Assembly: GCF_041929235.1 (NCBI RefSeq)
Contig: NZ_JBHFNP010000049.1
Location: forward strand, 1 to 64,000
Source of the DNA: Microseira sp041929235
Lineage (GTDB): Bacteria; Cyanobacteriota; Cyanobacteriia; Cyanobacteriales; Aerosakkonemataceae
Direction: 5' to 3'
DNA length: 64,000 nt
Each line of letters starts with the position of its first letter. Within the stretch, counting starts at the first letter, position 1. Both the position numbers and the translations under genes were made by a program. The notes beneath the pieces were generated by a model that was given only the letters and a program-made list of their open reading frames with translations, ran no database searches and was not told the DNA's origin. Of the stretch, positions 46,729 through 56,456 are shown one piece after another.

Positions 46729-49567
46729 AAATATTCTCCTTGGCTCTTGGGAACTGATTCAGGATGTGGAGTACAAACTTTTCCAACTCCAAGTTCCAAA
46801 AGATTGGCAACAAGTTGCCCAATTCCTTGCGAATGCACGTTTCAAAATTGGACGTTCAAAATATCCATCTGTACCAGTCCGTTCTCTCGACTCCATCATA
46901 GCCGCTAGCTTCCCAAACATTATCCAGACAATGCGTTATGGTTGGCAGCGTCCCGGTCAACCTTGGATACTAGCAACAGAAAAAGCCGCTCTTTCTTACT
47001 TACCCGATTTAATTAAAGATTGGCTCAGGGAAGAATTTAGCGAGTATTTAGGAGATGATGAAGTTGAGACCAAACTAAACACACTTGACAATGAAGCTTG
47101 GCAGTGGGAGGAAGAGCCAACTAATTACTCAATCTGGCATCAACCAGAAAACCGAAACGCCCTCGATGTTCGTTTCCAAGCACTGCCAGATTACCTGACC
47201 AAGGAATTTCTCAAAAACCCAACCCTCTTGTTTGACGGGGATATTCCATACGAACTAACTTTCTATCCAGTTGTTAGGCTAGGCAAAGGATCTGAAATAA
47301 TGTCATGGCCTCCTCAGAGAGTTCCAATGATTGAATTTAATACTAAGGAAAAGAGGCAAGAGGAAGTAGGCGAGGCATATATTTCGTTTGTCATTAGTTT
47401 TAAACTGCAAACAGTTCCTTGGCGCAATCAACCGATTATTTACCATCAACTTTCTACTCGACAATGGATGACCAAATTTATTGATAAGATACCTTATCGA
47501 GGAGCCACTGCTTTTATTGGCGATAATCATCGGTGGTTAGATGGAGTTGACCAACCATTCTGCTTTATTCCTCTGTCAATCAAACAAAAGATAACGCCGG
47601 AAGGGAGAGAACCCAAATGGTCAAAAGCGATTAGCGAGTTACTTTTGCTCAATGACTCTCCACTTCCTGAACCTAATACCTTGGCTGCAAACCCAATGTA
47701 TCAGTGGTCTACATTTAATAATGAAGTTTCCAAGGGAATACAAGCAGCAATTGCCTACGACACTCGACATCCAGGCGATCGCCCCTGCCTCCCTGGTGTT
47801 AGTCCACGGGATTTAGCTAGCCTTGATCGGGCTATTCAAAATAAGATTGAACAAGAAGGTTTTCCCCTACGCCGAGTTGGTCATGCAGTTAAAATTTCAG
47901 CCAACTATAAGCCTTTCTGGGAGAAAGGAGAACCGAAGAAAAAAGGTGATAGATCGCCAAAAAAACGTGACAATTTATCTACTCCAATGTTGCGCCCTTC
48001 TCTAGCTGCATCATCTGTATTTAGAACACCTTAAAATTCACCACACACAATACTTATTCTCTGGGAAACCAAAGAATGCCGCGATCAACTCATTGCTGAA
48101 ATTCGTGAGGTACTTAACTTATCACCAAAAGGCGAGCCTCAAATTTATCAAACCCTTCCCGAATTCCAAGGCGAAGAAACTCTTTACGAAAGTCCATTAG
48201 GAACTTTACGAATTAGAACTCAGCACGTTCAAGATTTGACGCAAAAACTTGATGTTGATAATCCGTCTGTAAAAGGTAACACTCGTCAACAGCGACGGAT
48301 TAATTTACTTGATGAACGCATTCGTAAAATTACTTCATCTCTACCCAAAACCGAGGGTAAACTTAGCGTTGCATTAATCGAAATTAGGTCGAAAAAATCA
48401 TTCTTTCCACCAGAATCAGACCCAAAACTAGCATTGCGAATTGGAGCTATGCAGGCTGGCTATGTCAATCAGCACATCCACCCATTAACCGCTCAAAATC
48501 AAAAGGGTAAGGAATATAAAACTAAAGACGCTGCTAATCGAGTTCAAAAAGCTGTGTCGGATTTACTGCGACAATTTGGAATTTTGCCTGCTCCTTTAAT
48601 TGATCCCCAAAAGGATGGTATCGATTCAAATCTATGGTTGACTTGCTTTTATGTCCTGCGTCGAACTCGAAAAACAACAGCTAGCAATAAGCCTTCCACT
48701 GTTGCCTTAATGGTACGAGTTAACCCAGTTACAGGAATTGTACAAGTCACTACTCCTTCTTTATTCCTAACTCAAGGATGGCTGTCGTATCCAGTAGGAC
48801 TTGGATACCTGATCGCTGAAAAATGGGATGAGGATTCTTATGTTGATGAAACAACGGGTGATAGTAGCGAAGAAGAGTCGTCTAGCGACAAAAAACAGGA
48901 ACAACAGCTGCTTCAAGAATTTGTTACTGACTGTTTGCGCGATTGCTTAAGTACGCCAATTGAAAAGGAAGAACTTCCCCGCGTACTCTTCATGGCGGAA
49001 GCGCAAAATGCCCGAAAGATGCTGACTTGGCTGCAAAATCCTAAACTTCCAGATAACGCTTTACCTAATGAACTGAAACTGCCCACACAATCCGAGCAAA
49101 GTCGTCTGTTAATAGTACGGTTGCGAGTGGCAACAAATGGCGAAGTTCCTATTGGGATTGTCAAGGGTTCTCCTGGCAGCCGAATTAGTAAAGGTGGCGT
49201 TTTCCAATGGCAGGGAGTGTGTAACAATGAGGGAACTTCGCTGTATCTAAGTATTAGGAAGCTTCTCACTACTGAACAGGATATATTACGTCAGTCCCAG
49301 TCTCGGCTTGATAATGGTAGCAGACAAGCAGCGAATCCCAGGCTGTTAGAAATAGCTGTTGTTCACTCTCCAGAAATTGCTCCAGACAAACTGGCTTGCT
49401 TTGTTCATAATCTCAGAAACCGCTGGCCCTATTTTGCAGATGATGTTTCTCTGCCATTTCCCTTTCCATTTGCCACTTTAACTTATGAGTATGCGGTTAG
49501 TGCTAAGGATGCGGTGGAATTAAACGATTCTGATGATTCAGAGGAATTAGAGGAATCTCTTGACTAA
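46718..49567 (+). pseudogene. pPIWI-RE protein, interrupted by one TAA
   Basis: ATG 46718 overlaps the helicase stop by 11 bases. The frame runs 438 codons to TAA 48032-48034 and then, in the same frame, 510 codons to 49567; without the stop the product has 949 residues, normal for pPIWI-RE. The N-terminal part matches the pPIWI_RE_X (DUF3962) region. The C-terminal RNase H/PIWI-like part has VALIEIRSKKSF, then AMQAGYVNQHIHP, and ends with RNRWPYFADDVSLPFPFPFA and LTYEYAV. Members keep a PIWI fold without Ago-type catalytic DEDX. Around the stop the text reads VFRTP-stop-NSPHTILILWETKECRDQL, clearly one protein. Confidence 0.88.
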
Positions 49568-49756
49568 ATCGCCTTTGGTAGAGGCATCCAACAATTGCGC
49601 GACAATCTGATTCTATTGCTGTGGCGAAACCGAGAAACGCGGACGTTGGGTGACCAGATGCTGCTGTGCTTGTGGGAGAATTTGGCGACAGTTTCCAGGA
49701 CTGTTGCCTACAATCCCACCAATTTCGCCATTGCAATTGAGAGTTTAGCGAGCTAA
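49568..49756 (+). pseudogene. C-terminal remnant of an unknown gene
   Basis: Directly after the pPIWI-RE stop an open stretch of 62 codons reads GIQQLRDNLILLLWRNRETR, LGDQMLLCLWENLATVSRTV and NPTNFAIAIESLAS before a stop. It has no start codon of its own near the beginning, so it looks like the 3' end of a truncated gene; it happens to share the frame of the pPIWI-RE gene. The family is not recognised. The rest of the gap to 50002 shows nothing. Confidence 0.5.
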
Positions 49757-50002
49757 CGAACAAATTGTTTATGCCGAGCAATTCTTAGAGTTAGCTGAAA
49801 ACTGAATCGGAACATTGCCTCCACCTTAAAATTAAGCGAGCGATCGAGACATTAAATTACATTAACCACAAATCAGCAAACCGCATAAAATAGATTTCAA
49901 GCAGTATAATAAATGCAGTTAAATTATATAGTTAAACGCTCTCAAAAATGAGATTAAAAGGAATAACCACTTTTCAAACACGGACTAAGGGAATTCAAAT
50001 AT

Positions 50003-50389
50003 ATGACTGTGGCAACACCCGTCACCATCCCCCTCAAAAATATTCAGTTCAACCCAGGTAGTTTGATTACCATCCGTGACGTAACCTGGGAGCAATTTGA
50101 AGCGATTCTAGAGGAAAGAGAAGCAGAAGGAATCAGACGCAAAGTCGTAACTGTGCAACTAGCGCCTGACAAGCGGCTTTTGCCTTTTCCCACTTTTCGC
50201 CTTGCATCGAAGCGCTGGTATCTAAAGCTACTGCCAATTCTCAGGGTAAGTGGGCGCGCGCCGGACGGTTCGAGCCGCAGAGGTAAAATGTGTTCCGAGA
50301 CTTGTGAACTAATTTTTGCAGGGCGATCCCCAGCAAGTTGCAAATTAAACAAAGTTTTCGATAGCCTATCTAGACTACCCCTGTGTTAG
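50003..50389 (+). pseudogene. N-terminal fragment of a Uma2 family gene
   Basis: The first ~45 codons (NPGSLITIRDVTWEQFEAIL) match the usual start of Uma2 proteins. After EEREAEG the homology is lost and the rest (to 50389) is not Uma2-like, being arginine- and serine-rich. A Uma2 gene would continue for about 150 residues. It is therefore a 5' remnant fused to unrelated sequence. Confidence 0.65.
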
Positions 50390-50517
50390 CGATATTACAC
50401 TGTTTCCAGACCAACAATTAACCGCCTCTCTCCCAGGATGCGTGGTTTATAATTATAAATAGGGAATACTGGCTTTAGAATGCTCAAAAATATAGTTGTT
50501 CAAAAGGGAGATCGGGT

Positions 50518-51174
50518 ATGACAGCTAGCTCAATCAGAGACTCAAATTTAGTTAGCAAAGTGTTAGCAGGCGTTGTTGTAATTTTGTTGATTGTTGTGTT
50601 GTGGCTAGCCTACCAACATAGTCAAACAAGTGACTCAACAAAGGTAATTGACGATCCAGGTACGCTGATAGTTCGTCAAGTTAGAGATGTCAGCGAGTTG
50701 ACCACAGCTATGTTTGAAATGGATACTGTGGTGCCTGTGAGCGAAAAGGGGCGAATAACGAAGAGTAAGTTGCTCTACATTGCTCACGGTAACGTCAGAG
50801 TTGGAGTTGACTTGAGAGAGTTTCAAGCTGATGACGTGCAGGTTGAAGGAGACAAAATTACTGTAACTTTACCGCCGCTAAAGGTGCTTGACAGTAAGCT
50901 GAATCTAGAACACTCTAGCGTTTATTCCTATGACCGAGGTTTTTTAGGATGGGGGCCTGACGTAGTTAATTTGCAAGCCCAAGCACAACGTGAAGCGCTG
51001 AAAAAAGTTGAAGAGGCTGCTTGTCAAAGTTGGCTGATTAAGACAGCTAGCGCTCGCGTTCAAAAAACTGTTGAACAACTACTTAGCCAAGTGCTTAAGG
51101 ATAGAGGTTATCAAGAAATTATTGTCAACGCCCCGCTTCCCGCTGAAGGTTCATGTGCAACATCGCACGTTTAA
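50518..51174 (+). CDS. DUF4230 family membrane-anchored protein
   Basis: 218 residues. One membrane anchor (VLAGVVVILLIVVLWLAY, about residues 16-33) precedes a soluble extracytoplasmic domain with VVPVSEKGRITKSKLLYIAH, typical of DUF4230. The function is unknown. GGGAG lies eight to ten bases before ATG 50518. It appears monocistronic. Confidence 0.85.
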   Translation: MTASSIRDSNLVSKVLAGVVVILLIVVLWLAYQHSQTSDSTKVIDDPGTLIVRQVRDVSELTTAMFEMDTVVPVSEKGRITKSKLLYIAHGNVRVGVDLREFQADDVQVEGDKITVTLPPLKVLDSKLNLEHSSVYSYDRGFLGWGPDVVNLQAQAQREALKKVEEAACQSWLIKTASARVQKTVEQLLSQVLKDRGYQEIIVNAPLPAEGSCATSHV

Positions 51175-51262
51175 TATCAGTTCTAGTTTTAGCGAGTAGG
51201 GTGCCTTAGCCAGCAGAGTACAGCACCACTCGATCATATTTAGTGTCGCTAGATCGTAGCAA

Positions 51263-51339
51263 GTAGGGTGCGTTAGGCACTAGCCGTAACGCACCATATT
51301 AAACGCTTGTCGGTGCGTTACTGCGTTAACGCACCCTAC
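51263..51339. repeat. Palindromic repeat with 13-bp arms
   Basis: GTAGGGTGCGTTA (51263-51275) and TAACGCACCCTAC (51327-51339) are exact complements around a 51-bp interior that itself contains an inner TAACGCACC / GGTGCGTTA pair. A related sequence lies near 51197. This is a common cyanobacterial intergenic palindrome. Confidence 0.8.
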
Positions 51340-51363
51340 AAAAACTATCCGCCACAGTTAAGG

Positions 51364-51597
51364 ATGAGAATAGAAGCTCTCAAACAAGACCATGATCAAC
51401 TCACCCAAGAGCAACTTCAGCAAGTAGCTGACTTGATCGCCTTCCTGAAATTTCGCAATAAACGTCGTCACCACATTGTTCTCGAACCGAGTCAACTTGC
51501 TGCCCTTGCCACTGAGTTTGCTGAGGAAGACCGTGCCCTTGCCGCAGCAGGCATAAGCGACTACGCAACCATGCTCAGTCAGGAACACCAGCGATGA
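51364..51597 (+). CDS. Antitoxin-like protein upstream of truncated mazF
   Basis: 77 residues from ATG 51364. The protein is helical (MRIEALKQDHDQLTQEQLQQ, then VADLIAFLKFRNK) and acidic-basic mixed. Its stop overlaps the ATG of a MazF-like frame by four bases (ATGA), the classic antitoxin-toxin arrangement. With the toxin truncated, it is now an orphan antitoxin. Confidence 0.75.
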   Translation: MRIEALKQDHDQLTQEQLQQVADLIAFLKFRNKRRHHIVLEPSQLAALATEFAEEDRALAAAGISDYATMLSQEHQR

Positions 51598-51755
51598 CGG
51601 AGCAACTTAAGCGCGGCGAAGTTTGGCTCGCTAACCTTAACCCCACCCAAGGGTCCCAACAAGCAGGCACTCGTCCCGTTATCTTCACACCATTCCCAAA
51701 CTACGCCCCGCTGAATCAAACTCCTGTCAGTCCGTGGGGCACAGAAAAAAGGTGA
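51594..51755 (+). pseudogene. Truncated MazF/PemK-type toxin
   Basis: 53 codons begin MTEQLKRGEVWLANLNPTQG and SQQAGTRPVIF, the conserved MazF N terminus. After that the frame departs from the family and ends at 51755. Intact MazF has about 110 residues, so the toxin is inactive. A further unrecognised fragment lies just downstream (about 51768-51950). Confidence 0.85.
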
Positions 51756-52051
51756 TATGAAAAATCGTTGGGCAAGGCAACCAGAGAGCAAGGTCTCACC
51801 AAAGTTTCTTTTCTCGTCGTGGGTAAGTCCTGGGACAGTTGGGACTTTCGCGGTCTGTGGAATCAGTCGGTGCTGGTGGAACAGAGTTTCCCGCCGCACA
51901 ACTTGCCGCTGTCGTATCCTGTTCCTTGGCAAGTCTATCCCGCTAGTTAAACTACTGGGGATTCTGTAAAATGAGTGACAGCGTGCATCGGTAGCGATGC
52001 CGCATTTGAGGCGAGTCGCGCTTGTTAGTCGTTGCTGCTAGGAAACCTACT

Positions 52052-52264
52052 ATGGTGATTGCACTGCTGTATCTGGTTTTGCTGGGAGCGTATCTCCTGG
52101 TTATTCCCTTGGCGTTGTATGTCTACATGCAACTACGCTGGTACGTCGCTAGCTCGTTTGAACGCGGCTTTATGTACTTTCTCGTTTTCTTTTTCTTCCC
52201 AGGGTTGTTGCTGCTGGCTCCGTTTTTGAATTTTCGCCCCAAGCGGCGTCAAATCCAAGCCTAG
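52052..52264 (+). CDS. ndhL: NAD(P)H-quinone oxidoreductase subunit L
   Basis: 70 residues from ATG 52052. Two membrane segments (LLYLVLLGAYLLVIPLALYV and YFLVFFFFPGLLLLAPFL) flank a conserved QLRWYVASSFERG loop; the end LNFRPKRR is typical of NdhL. It is a membrane subunit of NDH-1, active in respiration, cyclic electron flow and CO2 uptake on the thylakoid. The order ndhL-DUF3007-trpA is common in cyanobacteria. Confidence 0.95.
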   Translation: MVIALLYLVLLGAYLLVIPLALYVYMQLRWYVASSFERGFMYFLVFFFFPGLLLLAPFLNFRPKRRQIQA

Positions 52265-52332
52265 CTATGATTTACCGCCAATCTGGCATGACTTGCCCGG
52301 TTGGCGCTTTTCTAGTCTCTCACTAATTGCAA

Positions 52333-52638
52333 ATGCGAAGAATTGACGTTATAGGTATTGGCATCGGCATCTTTGCAGCCGGTGGTTTGGCTTTCTGGGT
52401 TTTGCAAGCTGCTGGACTCGATAGCCAACATGCAGGCATCTGGAGTCAGGTTTTGTTGGTTGGTGGGTTAATCGGTTGGTTGCTGACTTACCTGTATCGA
52501 GCTGGGACGAAGCAGATGACCTATACTCAGCAACTGAAAAACTATGAGGACGCGGTGTTACAGAAGCGTTTGGCAGAACTTACTCCCGAACAATTGGCGC
52601 AGCTTCAAGCCGAAATTGAACAAGAAAAAACTAATTAA
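52333..52638 (+). CDS. DUF3007 family membrane protein
   Basis: 101 residues from ATG 52333. Two membrane helices (IGIGIGIFAAGGLAFWVLQ, then SQVLLVGGLIGWLLTYL) are followed by a charged coiled-coil tail (RLAELTPEQLAQLQAEIEQE). Function unknown. Position between ndhL and trpA is conserved. Confidence 0.88.
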   Translation: MRRIDVIGIGIGIFAAGGLAFWVLQAAGLDSQHAGIWSQVLLVGGLIGWLLTYLYRAGTKQMTYTQQLKNYEDAVLQKRLAELTPEQLAQLQAEIEQEKTN

Positions 52639-52669
52639 CTCAAGTTGCTAGTTACATCCAAGGATGCTG

Positions 52670-52994
52670 GTAATTGGTAATGGGTAATTGGTAATTGTCA
52701 AGAGTAGGGGCGCGTTTTACCAACCATTGTGTGTCACCACGAGATATTTCGTTAAACCCGCCCCTACAGGCAATAGACTTCTGCAAAAACTACCCTCAAA
52801 GGCAAACAGAATGCCCACCCCACAAGAGTTTTTGCAGAGGTCTAATCCATCCAATCACCAATGACCCATTACCAACGACCAAGAGAAAACAACCTCAAGG
52901 GCAGGCTCCAATGCCCACCCCACAAGAGTTTTTGCAGAGGTATAATGACCAATTACCCATTACCCATTACCCATTACCCATTACCGATTATCAA
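52670..52994. repeat. Repeat-rich leader before trpA
   Basis: Contains GGTAATT heptamers (52670-52700), two direct copies of CCCCACAAGAGTTTTTGCAG 100 bp apart (near 52818 and 52918), and an AATTACCCATTACCC tract reaching the trpA start. No gene is supported. It inserts about 350 bp between DUF3007 and trpA. Confidence 0.7.
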
Positions 52995-53789
52995 ATGACT
53001 TTAATTTCCGATCGCTTCGCTGCTTTACGCTCTTCCTCTGGGTGTGCTTTGATTCCTTTTATCACTGCTGGCGACCCAGATTTGCTGACTACCGCTCTTG
53101 CTCTACAAGTTTTAGATCAAAACGGTGCCGATATGATTGAACTGGGTGTTCCTTATTCTGACCCCTTAGCCGATGGTCCGGTAATTCAAGCGGCGGCAAC
53201 TCGCGCTTTGCAAAAGGGTACCCATTTAGATGCCGTGCTGGAGATGGTTTCTGGAATTGCTCCTGGAATGCGATCGCCGATTATCCTCTTCACCTATTAC
53301 AACCCCATCCTCAATCGTGGCATCGAAACTTTCCTCCACCAACTCTCCAAAGTCGGCGTCAGCGGGTTAGTCGTCCCCGATTTACCTTTGGAAGAATCTG
53401 AAGTTTTGCTTAAGCCAGCACAAGAATTGGGCATTGATGTGGTATTATTGGTCGCTCCGACGAGTTCGGCGGAACGGATAGAAGCGATCGCGCAAAAATC
53501 CCAAGGCTTTATTTATCTAGTCAGCGTTACCGGCGTCACGGGGATGCGTACCCAAATCGAAAGTCGCGTCCAAGATATCCTCAAACAAATACGCCGCGTC
53601 ACGGATAAACCCATCGGAGTTGGGTTTGGTATTTCCCAACCAGAACACGCACAACAGGTGAAAGAATGGGGCGCAGACGCAGCAATTGTCGGCAGTGCAT
53701 TTGTCAAGAGATTAGCAGATGGAATGCCACAGGAAGGGTTGAATTCGATCGCTCAATTTTGTTCTAGTCTCAAAGCAGCGATTGTCTAG
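52995..53789 (+). CDS. trpA: Tryptophan synthase alpha subunit
   Basis: 264 residues from ATG 52995; the in-frame extension upstream is repeat sequence. TrpA cleaves indole-3-glycerol phosphate to indole, which TrpB condenses with serine. The catalytic Glu is in DMIELGVPYSDPLADGP and the phosphate-binding region is GVGFGISQPEHAQQV near the C terminus. Length is normal. No other trp gene is adjacent. Confidence 0.97.
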   Translation: MTLISDRFAALRSSSGCALIPFITAGDPDLLTTALALQVLDQNGADMIELGVPYSDPLADGPVIQAAATRALQKGTHLDAVLEMVSGIAPGMRSPIILFTYYNPILNRGIETFLHQLSKVGVSGLVVPDLPLEESEVLLKPAQELGIDVVLLVAPTSSAERIEAIAQKSQGFIYLVSVTGVTGMRTQIESRVQDILKQIRRVTDKPIGVGFGISQPEHAQQVKEWGADAAIVGSAFVKRLADGMPQEGLNSIAQFCSSLKAAIV

Positions 53790-53799
53790 TTTGCGATCA

Positions 53800-53870
53800 G
53801 AAACCCGGTTTCTTTGACAAGTAAAGAAAATTGGCGAAGGTATTGTTTGAGAAACCGGGTTTCTTGCTGC
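53800..53870 (+). terminator. Possible terminator-like hairpin after trpA
   Basis: AGAAACCCGGTTTCT and GAGAAACCGGGTTTCTT form inverted copies over about 65 bp. The 3' arm ends in TTTCTT. It could terminate trpA, though the AAACCGGGTTT unit is a dispersed repeat elsewhere (11515, 17975, 29630, 56232). Confidence 0.45.
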
Positions 53871-54011
53871 GAATATCATGTCGCTTCGCAACGGTTGTGT
53901 AACTGCTAATAGCTAATCGCTAATCGCTGCTCTTGGAGGCAATTGACAAGCGAGCAATTAGCAATTAGCCATCCATACACTACCGATCTCTCGCGGACAT
54001 GATATAAGTCG

Positions 54012-54051
54012 TCTGTAGGTGTGCAATCAATTAGCTGCCTACAGATTTTTT
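54012..54051 (+). terminator. Hairpin with T-run (copy 1)
   Basis: TCTGTAGG (54012-54019) pairs with CCTACAGA (54038-54045), followed by six Ts. Structure fits an intrinsic terminator for + strand transcription. An almost identical copy is at 56322-56361. The surrounding 53871-54324 contains only repeats (GGACTTATATCATGTCCG and inverted partners). Confidence 0.6.
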
Positions 54052-54324
54052 GTTTGATGTCTAATTCAGGACTTATATCATGTCCGTTGAATTGCCCATA
54101 ATAAAAACCTTCTCTTGTGCGTTGTCTTGTAGGGAACATCAATTGGTTAAAAGTTTTTTGACGCAGCTGTTGGATGTTCCCTACTCCTAATTTTGGGTAA
54201 TCAACCGGACATGATATTACGCGCGACCAGGTCATCACCTTTGTTTCGACCTAAATCTCTAGTTCCCAAACCAACGATTTTTCATAGAAACTTTGGTGTT
54301 TGCCTAAGTCCTGTAATTATCGAT

Positions 54325-55629
54325 TCATGCTGGGGAACTCTCTACCGCTGCTGTAGCTTTTCGACGGTTACGCCGCCAGAATGAAACCCCACCAATAGCA
54401 CCAAAGGCTAACAAGCTTAATGCAGTATCAGACTCAGGAACTGACTTCAAAAGGTAAGCACGGGTGCCTGTGCGCGTAACTCCTTGGGCATCAACATAAG
54501 TGTAAGTACCGTAAGCGGCAATATCTCCCCGATTATTGATACCTGTTGCCCTAGTCAGCGATACATTGGCACCACCGACTAATAAACTATCGACCAATAA
54601 ACTATTCAAGTCAGCCATCATCCCATCGTTCCAAATAAAGGCAAGTTCTTGATTGCTACTATTACTTGAAAAGCCAACAACTTGACCTTGATTGTTGATA
54701 CCGACGGCATTGCGTACTGTGCCACCTAAGCCACCCAAGTCAGTAAAAGCGTTGTTTTGCCATAAGAATGCAGAACTGGTAGCAGTTGCGCCCGAACCAT
54801 TCGTTAATTGACCAACCACTTGACCGATATCGTTAATCTCTCTGGCAACGCTTTGTTGCGAGCCATTTCTACCTAAATTTGTCAGCACATAATTGCCACT
54901 GGCATCCTTTTGCCAGAGTGCTGCACTATTGACCGTTGTATCATTTTGCACGCCATCACCATCTACCGAACCTACTACCTGACCGTTGTCGTTCAGTGCC
55001 AAGGCTTGATTGCGATCGCCTCCAATTCCAGGCAAGATTGTGTTGGTGTTGCTGCCATTTTCCCGGTAGATGGCATTTTGTTTTCCTGGCGCAAAAATGT
55101 GATACCCTGCGATTTGGTCAACGTTGTTGATATCGGTGAAATAGCTTTCAACGCCACCAAATTCTTCGACTGTCAAGCTATAACCACCGCTACCATTGGG
55201 TGTCCAAGTCATCGCGCGATCTGTAGCACCGGGCAATTCATCACCCGTACCAATAATTATTCCATTGTTGTTGAGCGATCGCGCTAACGAACCCCGACCA
55301 GGCATTGTCACAGGTTGTCCGTCATTAGGTCCGCCAATTTTGAGTCCGGTTAAGGGCAATGCCGTCATCGTGCCGTTTTGCCAAATATAGCTAGCGTTAG
55401 ACGAAACGCCAGCGGCATTGACGACATTATACCGACCGACAACTTGTCCCAAATCATTAAGCGAGGTGGCGGTAATCGTTGTGCTGCCCTTATCGAGACT
55501 ACCGAGGTCAATCCCAGCGTACTTGCTAAATGAGGCGGCGATCGCACTCGTTGATTGAGCGATTCCAACGGTAGCTGCAACTGTCAGCATTACACCAATG
55601 CGACCTAGTAAAAATTGGATCTTTGTCAA
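54325..55629 (-). CDS. HAF-repeat PEP-CTERM exported protein
   Basis: 434 residues with a signal peptide (VMLTVAATVGIAQSTSAIAA). The middle is built of HAF-type repeats with recurring LNDLGQVVG, INDIGQVVGQ, INNQGQVVGF and ALNDNGQVVGS segments, as in probable extracellular beta-propeller proteins. The C terminus (VPESDTALSLLAFGAIGG, then WRRNRRK) is a PEP-CTERM-like sorting signal with SD in place of PT. Its upstream region is homologous to that of the next PEP-CTERM gene. Confidence 0.88.
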   Translation of the reverse strand: MTKIQFLLGRIGVMLTVAATVGIAQSTSAIAASFSKYAGIDLGSLDKGSTTITATSLNDLGQVVGRYNVVNAAGVSSNASYIWQNGTMTALPLTGLKIGGPNDGQPVTMPGRGSLARSLNNNGIIIGTGDELPGATDRAMTWTPNGSGGYSLTVEEFGGVESYFTDINNVDQIAGYHIFAPGKQNAIYRENGSNTNTILPGIGGDRNQALALNDNGQVVGSVDGDGVQNDTTVNSAALWQKDASGNYVLTNLGRNGSQQSVAREINDIGQVVGQLTNGSGATATSSAFLWQNNAFTDLGGLGGTVRNAVGINNQGQVVGFSSNSSNQELAFIWNDGMMADLNSLLVDSLLVGGANVSLTRATGINNRGDIAAYGTYTYVDAQGVTRTGTRAYLLKSVPESDTALSLLAFGAIGGVSFWRRNRRKATAAVESSPA

Positions 55630-55715
55630 CTTTTCTCCTTTTGCACTCTCTCTAAGTGCTTTTTCTGACTTTTACTCAGGGTTTTCACCAGATATCCGCA
55701 AATTATCTACAAATC

Positions 55716-56209
55716 TGTACTGGGTCATCTGCGTATTTCTCTGTACTTGCCCATGCATCTAAGACTAAATTTAATTAAAACTATTTGCAATAAGCTCTCT
55801 GATTATTTCATCAAAAATACATACAACTAACCCGGCTTTTCCGTACTTATGGTGATAAGTAAAATTTATAAATTATATATGCCTTACAGGGTGAGACTTT
55901 CAGATCTATTTTTTCCGGAAGCTATCGCCGAAGCAGGGGTTTTCCACCATGTACGCGAGAGCCACCAACCCAGCCGCTTCACCAAAACTTCATAAACTAA
56001 CTTAATGACGAACAGATCGTCCTTGCTGTTTTGTCAATAGCTATAACTATGTATTGGCAAAGCTTTCAGCTCAATTACCATCGGGGCAATTGCCTCAAAT
56101 CTTCACGGACGAGGGGCTTTTGAGTTTATTAAGATTTCATAAAAAGATTTTAGTGCCGACTGGGACTTATTGCGAATAAAAGCAACTACTTATTGAAACT
56201 GTCGTCAGG
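55716..56209. promoter_or_regulatory. Upstream region A, homologous to 57783-58116
   Basis: Two blocks match the region before the next PEP-CTERM gene: TGTACTGGGTCATCTGCGTA (55716 onward) and CGCTTCACCAAAACTTCATA through ACTTATTGAAACTG (55975-56209). Identity in the second block is above 90% by eye. It contains the inverted repeat partner of GAGGCAATTGCCTC seen whole in copy B. It probably carries the promoter and regulatory sites for the HAF protein gene. Confidence 0.7.
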
Positions 56210-56221
56210 TGATTGACGTAG

Positions 56222-56361
56222 AACTGACGCAGAGAAACCCGGTTTTTACGTAGAAACCGGGTTTCTGGCAATCGGGCGACTTGTTGAATTAGAATCGGTA
56301 CAGAAACTATTTTTGAATCAGTCTGTAGGTGAGCAATCGATTAGCTGCCTACAGATTTTTT
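56222..56361 (+). terminator. Hairpins downstream of PEP-CTERM gene, including terminator copy 2
   Basis: AGAAACCCGGTTT and GAAACCGGGTTTCT form one hairpin near 56228-56265. TCTGTAGG (56322-56329) and CCTACAGA (56348-56355) with a following T-run form a second that is nearly identical to 54012-54051. The T-run orientation would stop + strand transcription. Confidence 0.5.
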
Positions 56362-56456
56362 GTCCTCAGTCTAGTTGTCCATTCATGCTTCAAATTGAAT
56401 TCGATCGTTCTCCTACTTGCACTCACGAATATGTACAACGGTCAAAGATAAAGTGA

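Noticed and set aside
50240..50345. Possible tRNA-like sequence around GGTTCGAGCC
   Set aside because: No acceptor stem or anticodon arm could be formed around it.
51768..51950. Plus-strand frame after the mazF fragment (SWDSWDFRGLWNQSVLVEQS)
   Set aside because: Looks protein-like but partly overlaps a dispersed repeat and has no recognised family; too weak to call.
52695..52994. 100-residue extension of trpA
   Set aside because: The sequence is repeat-derived; TrpA begins at ATG 52995.
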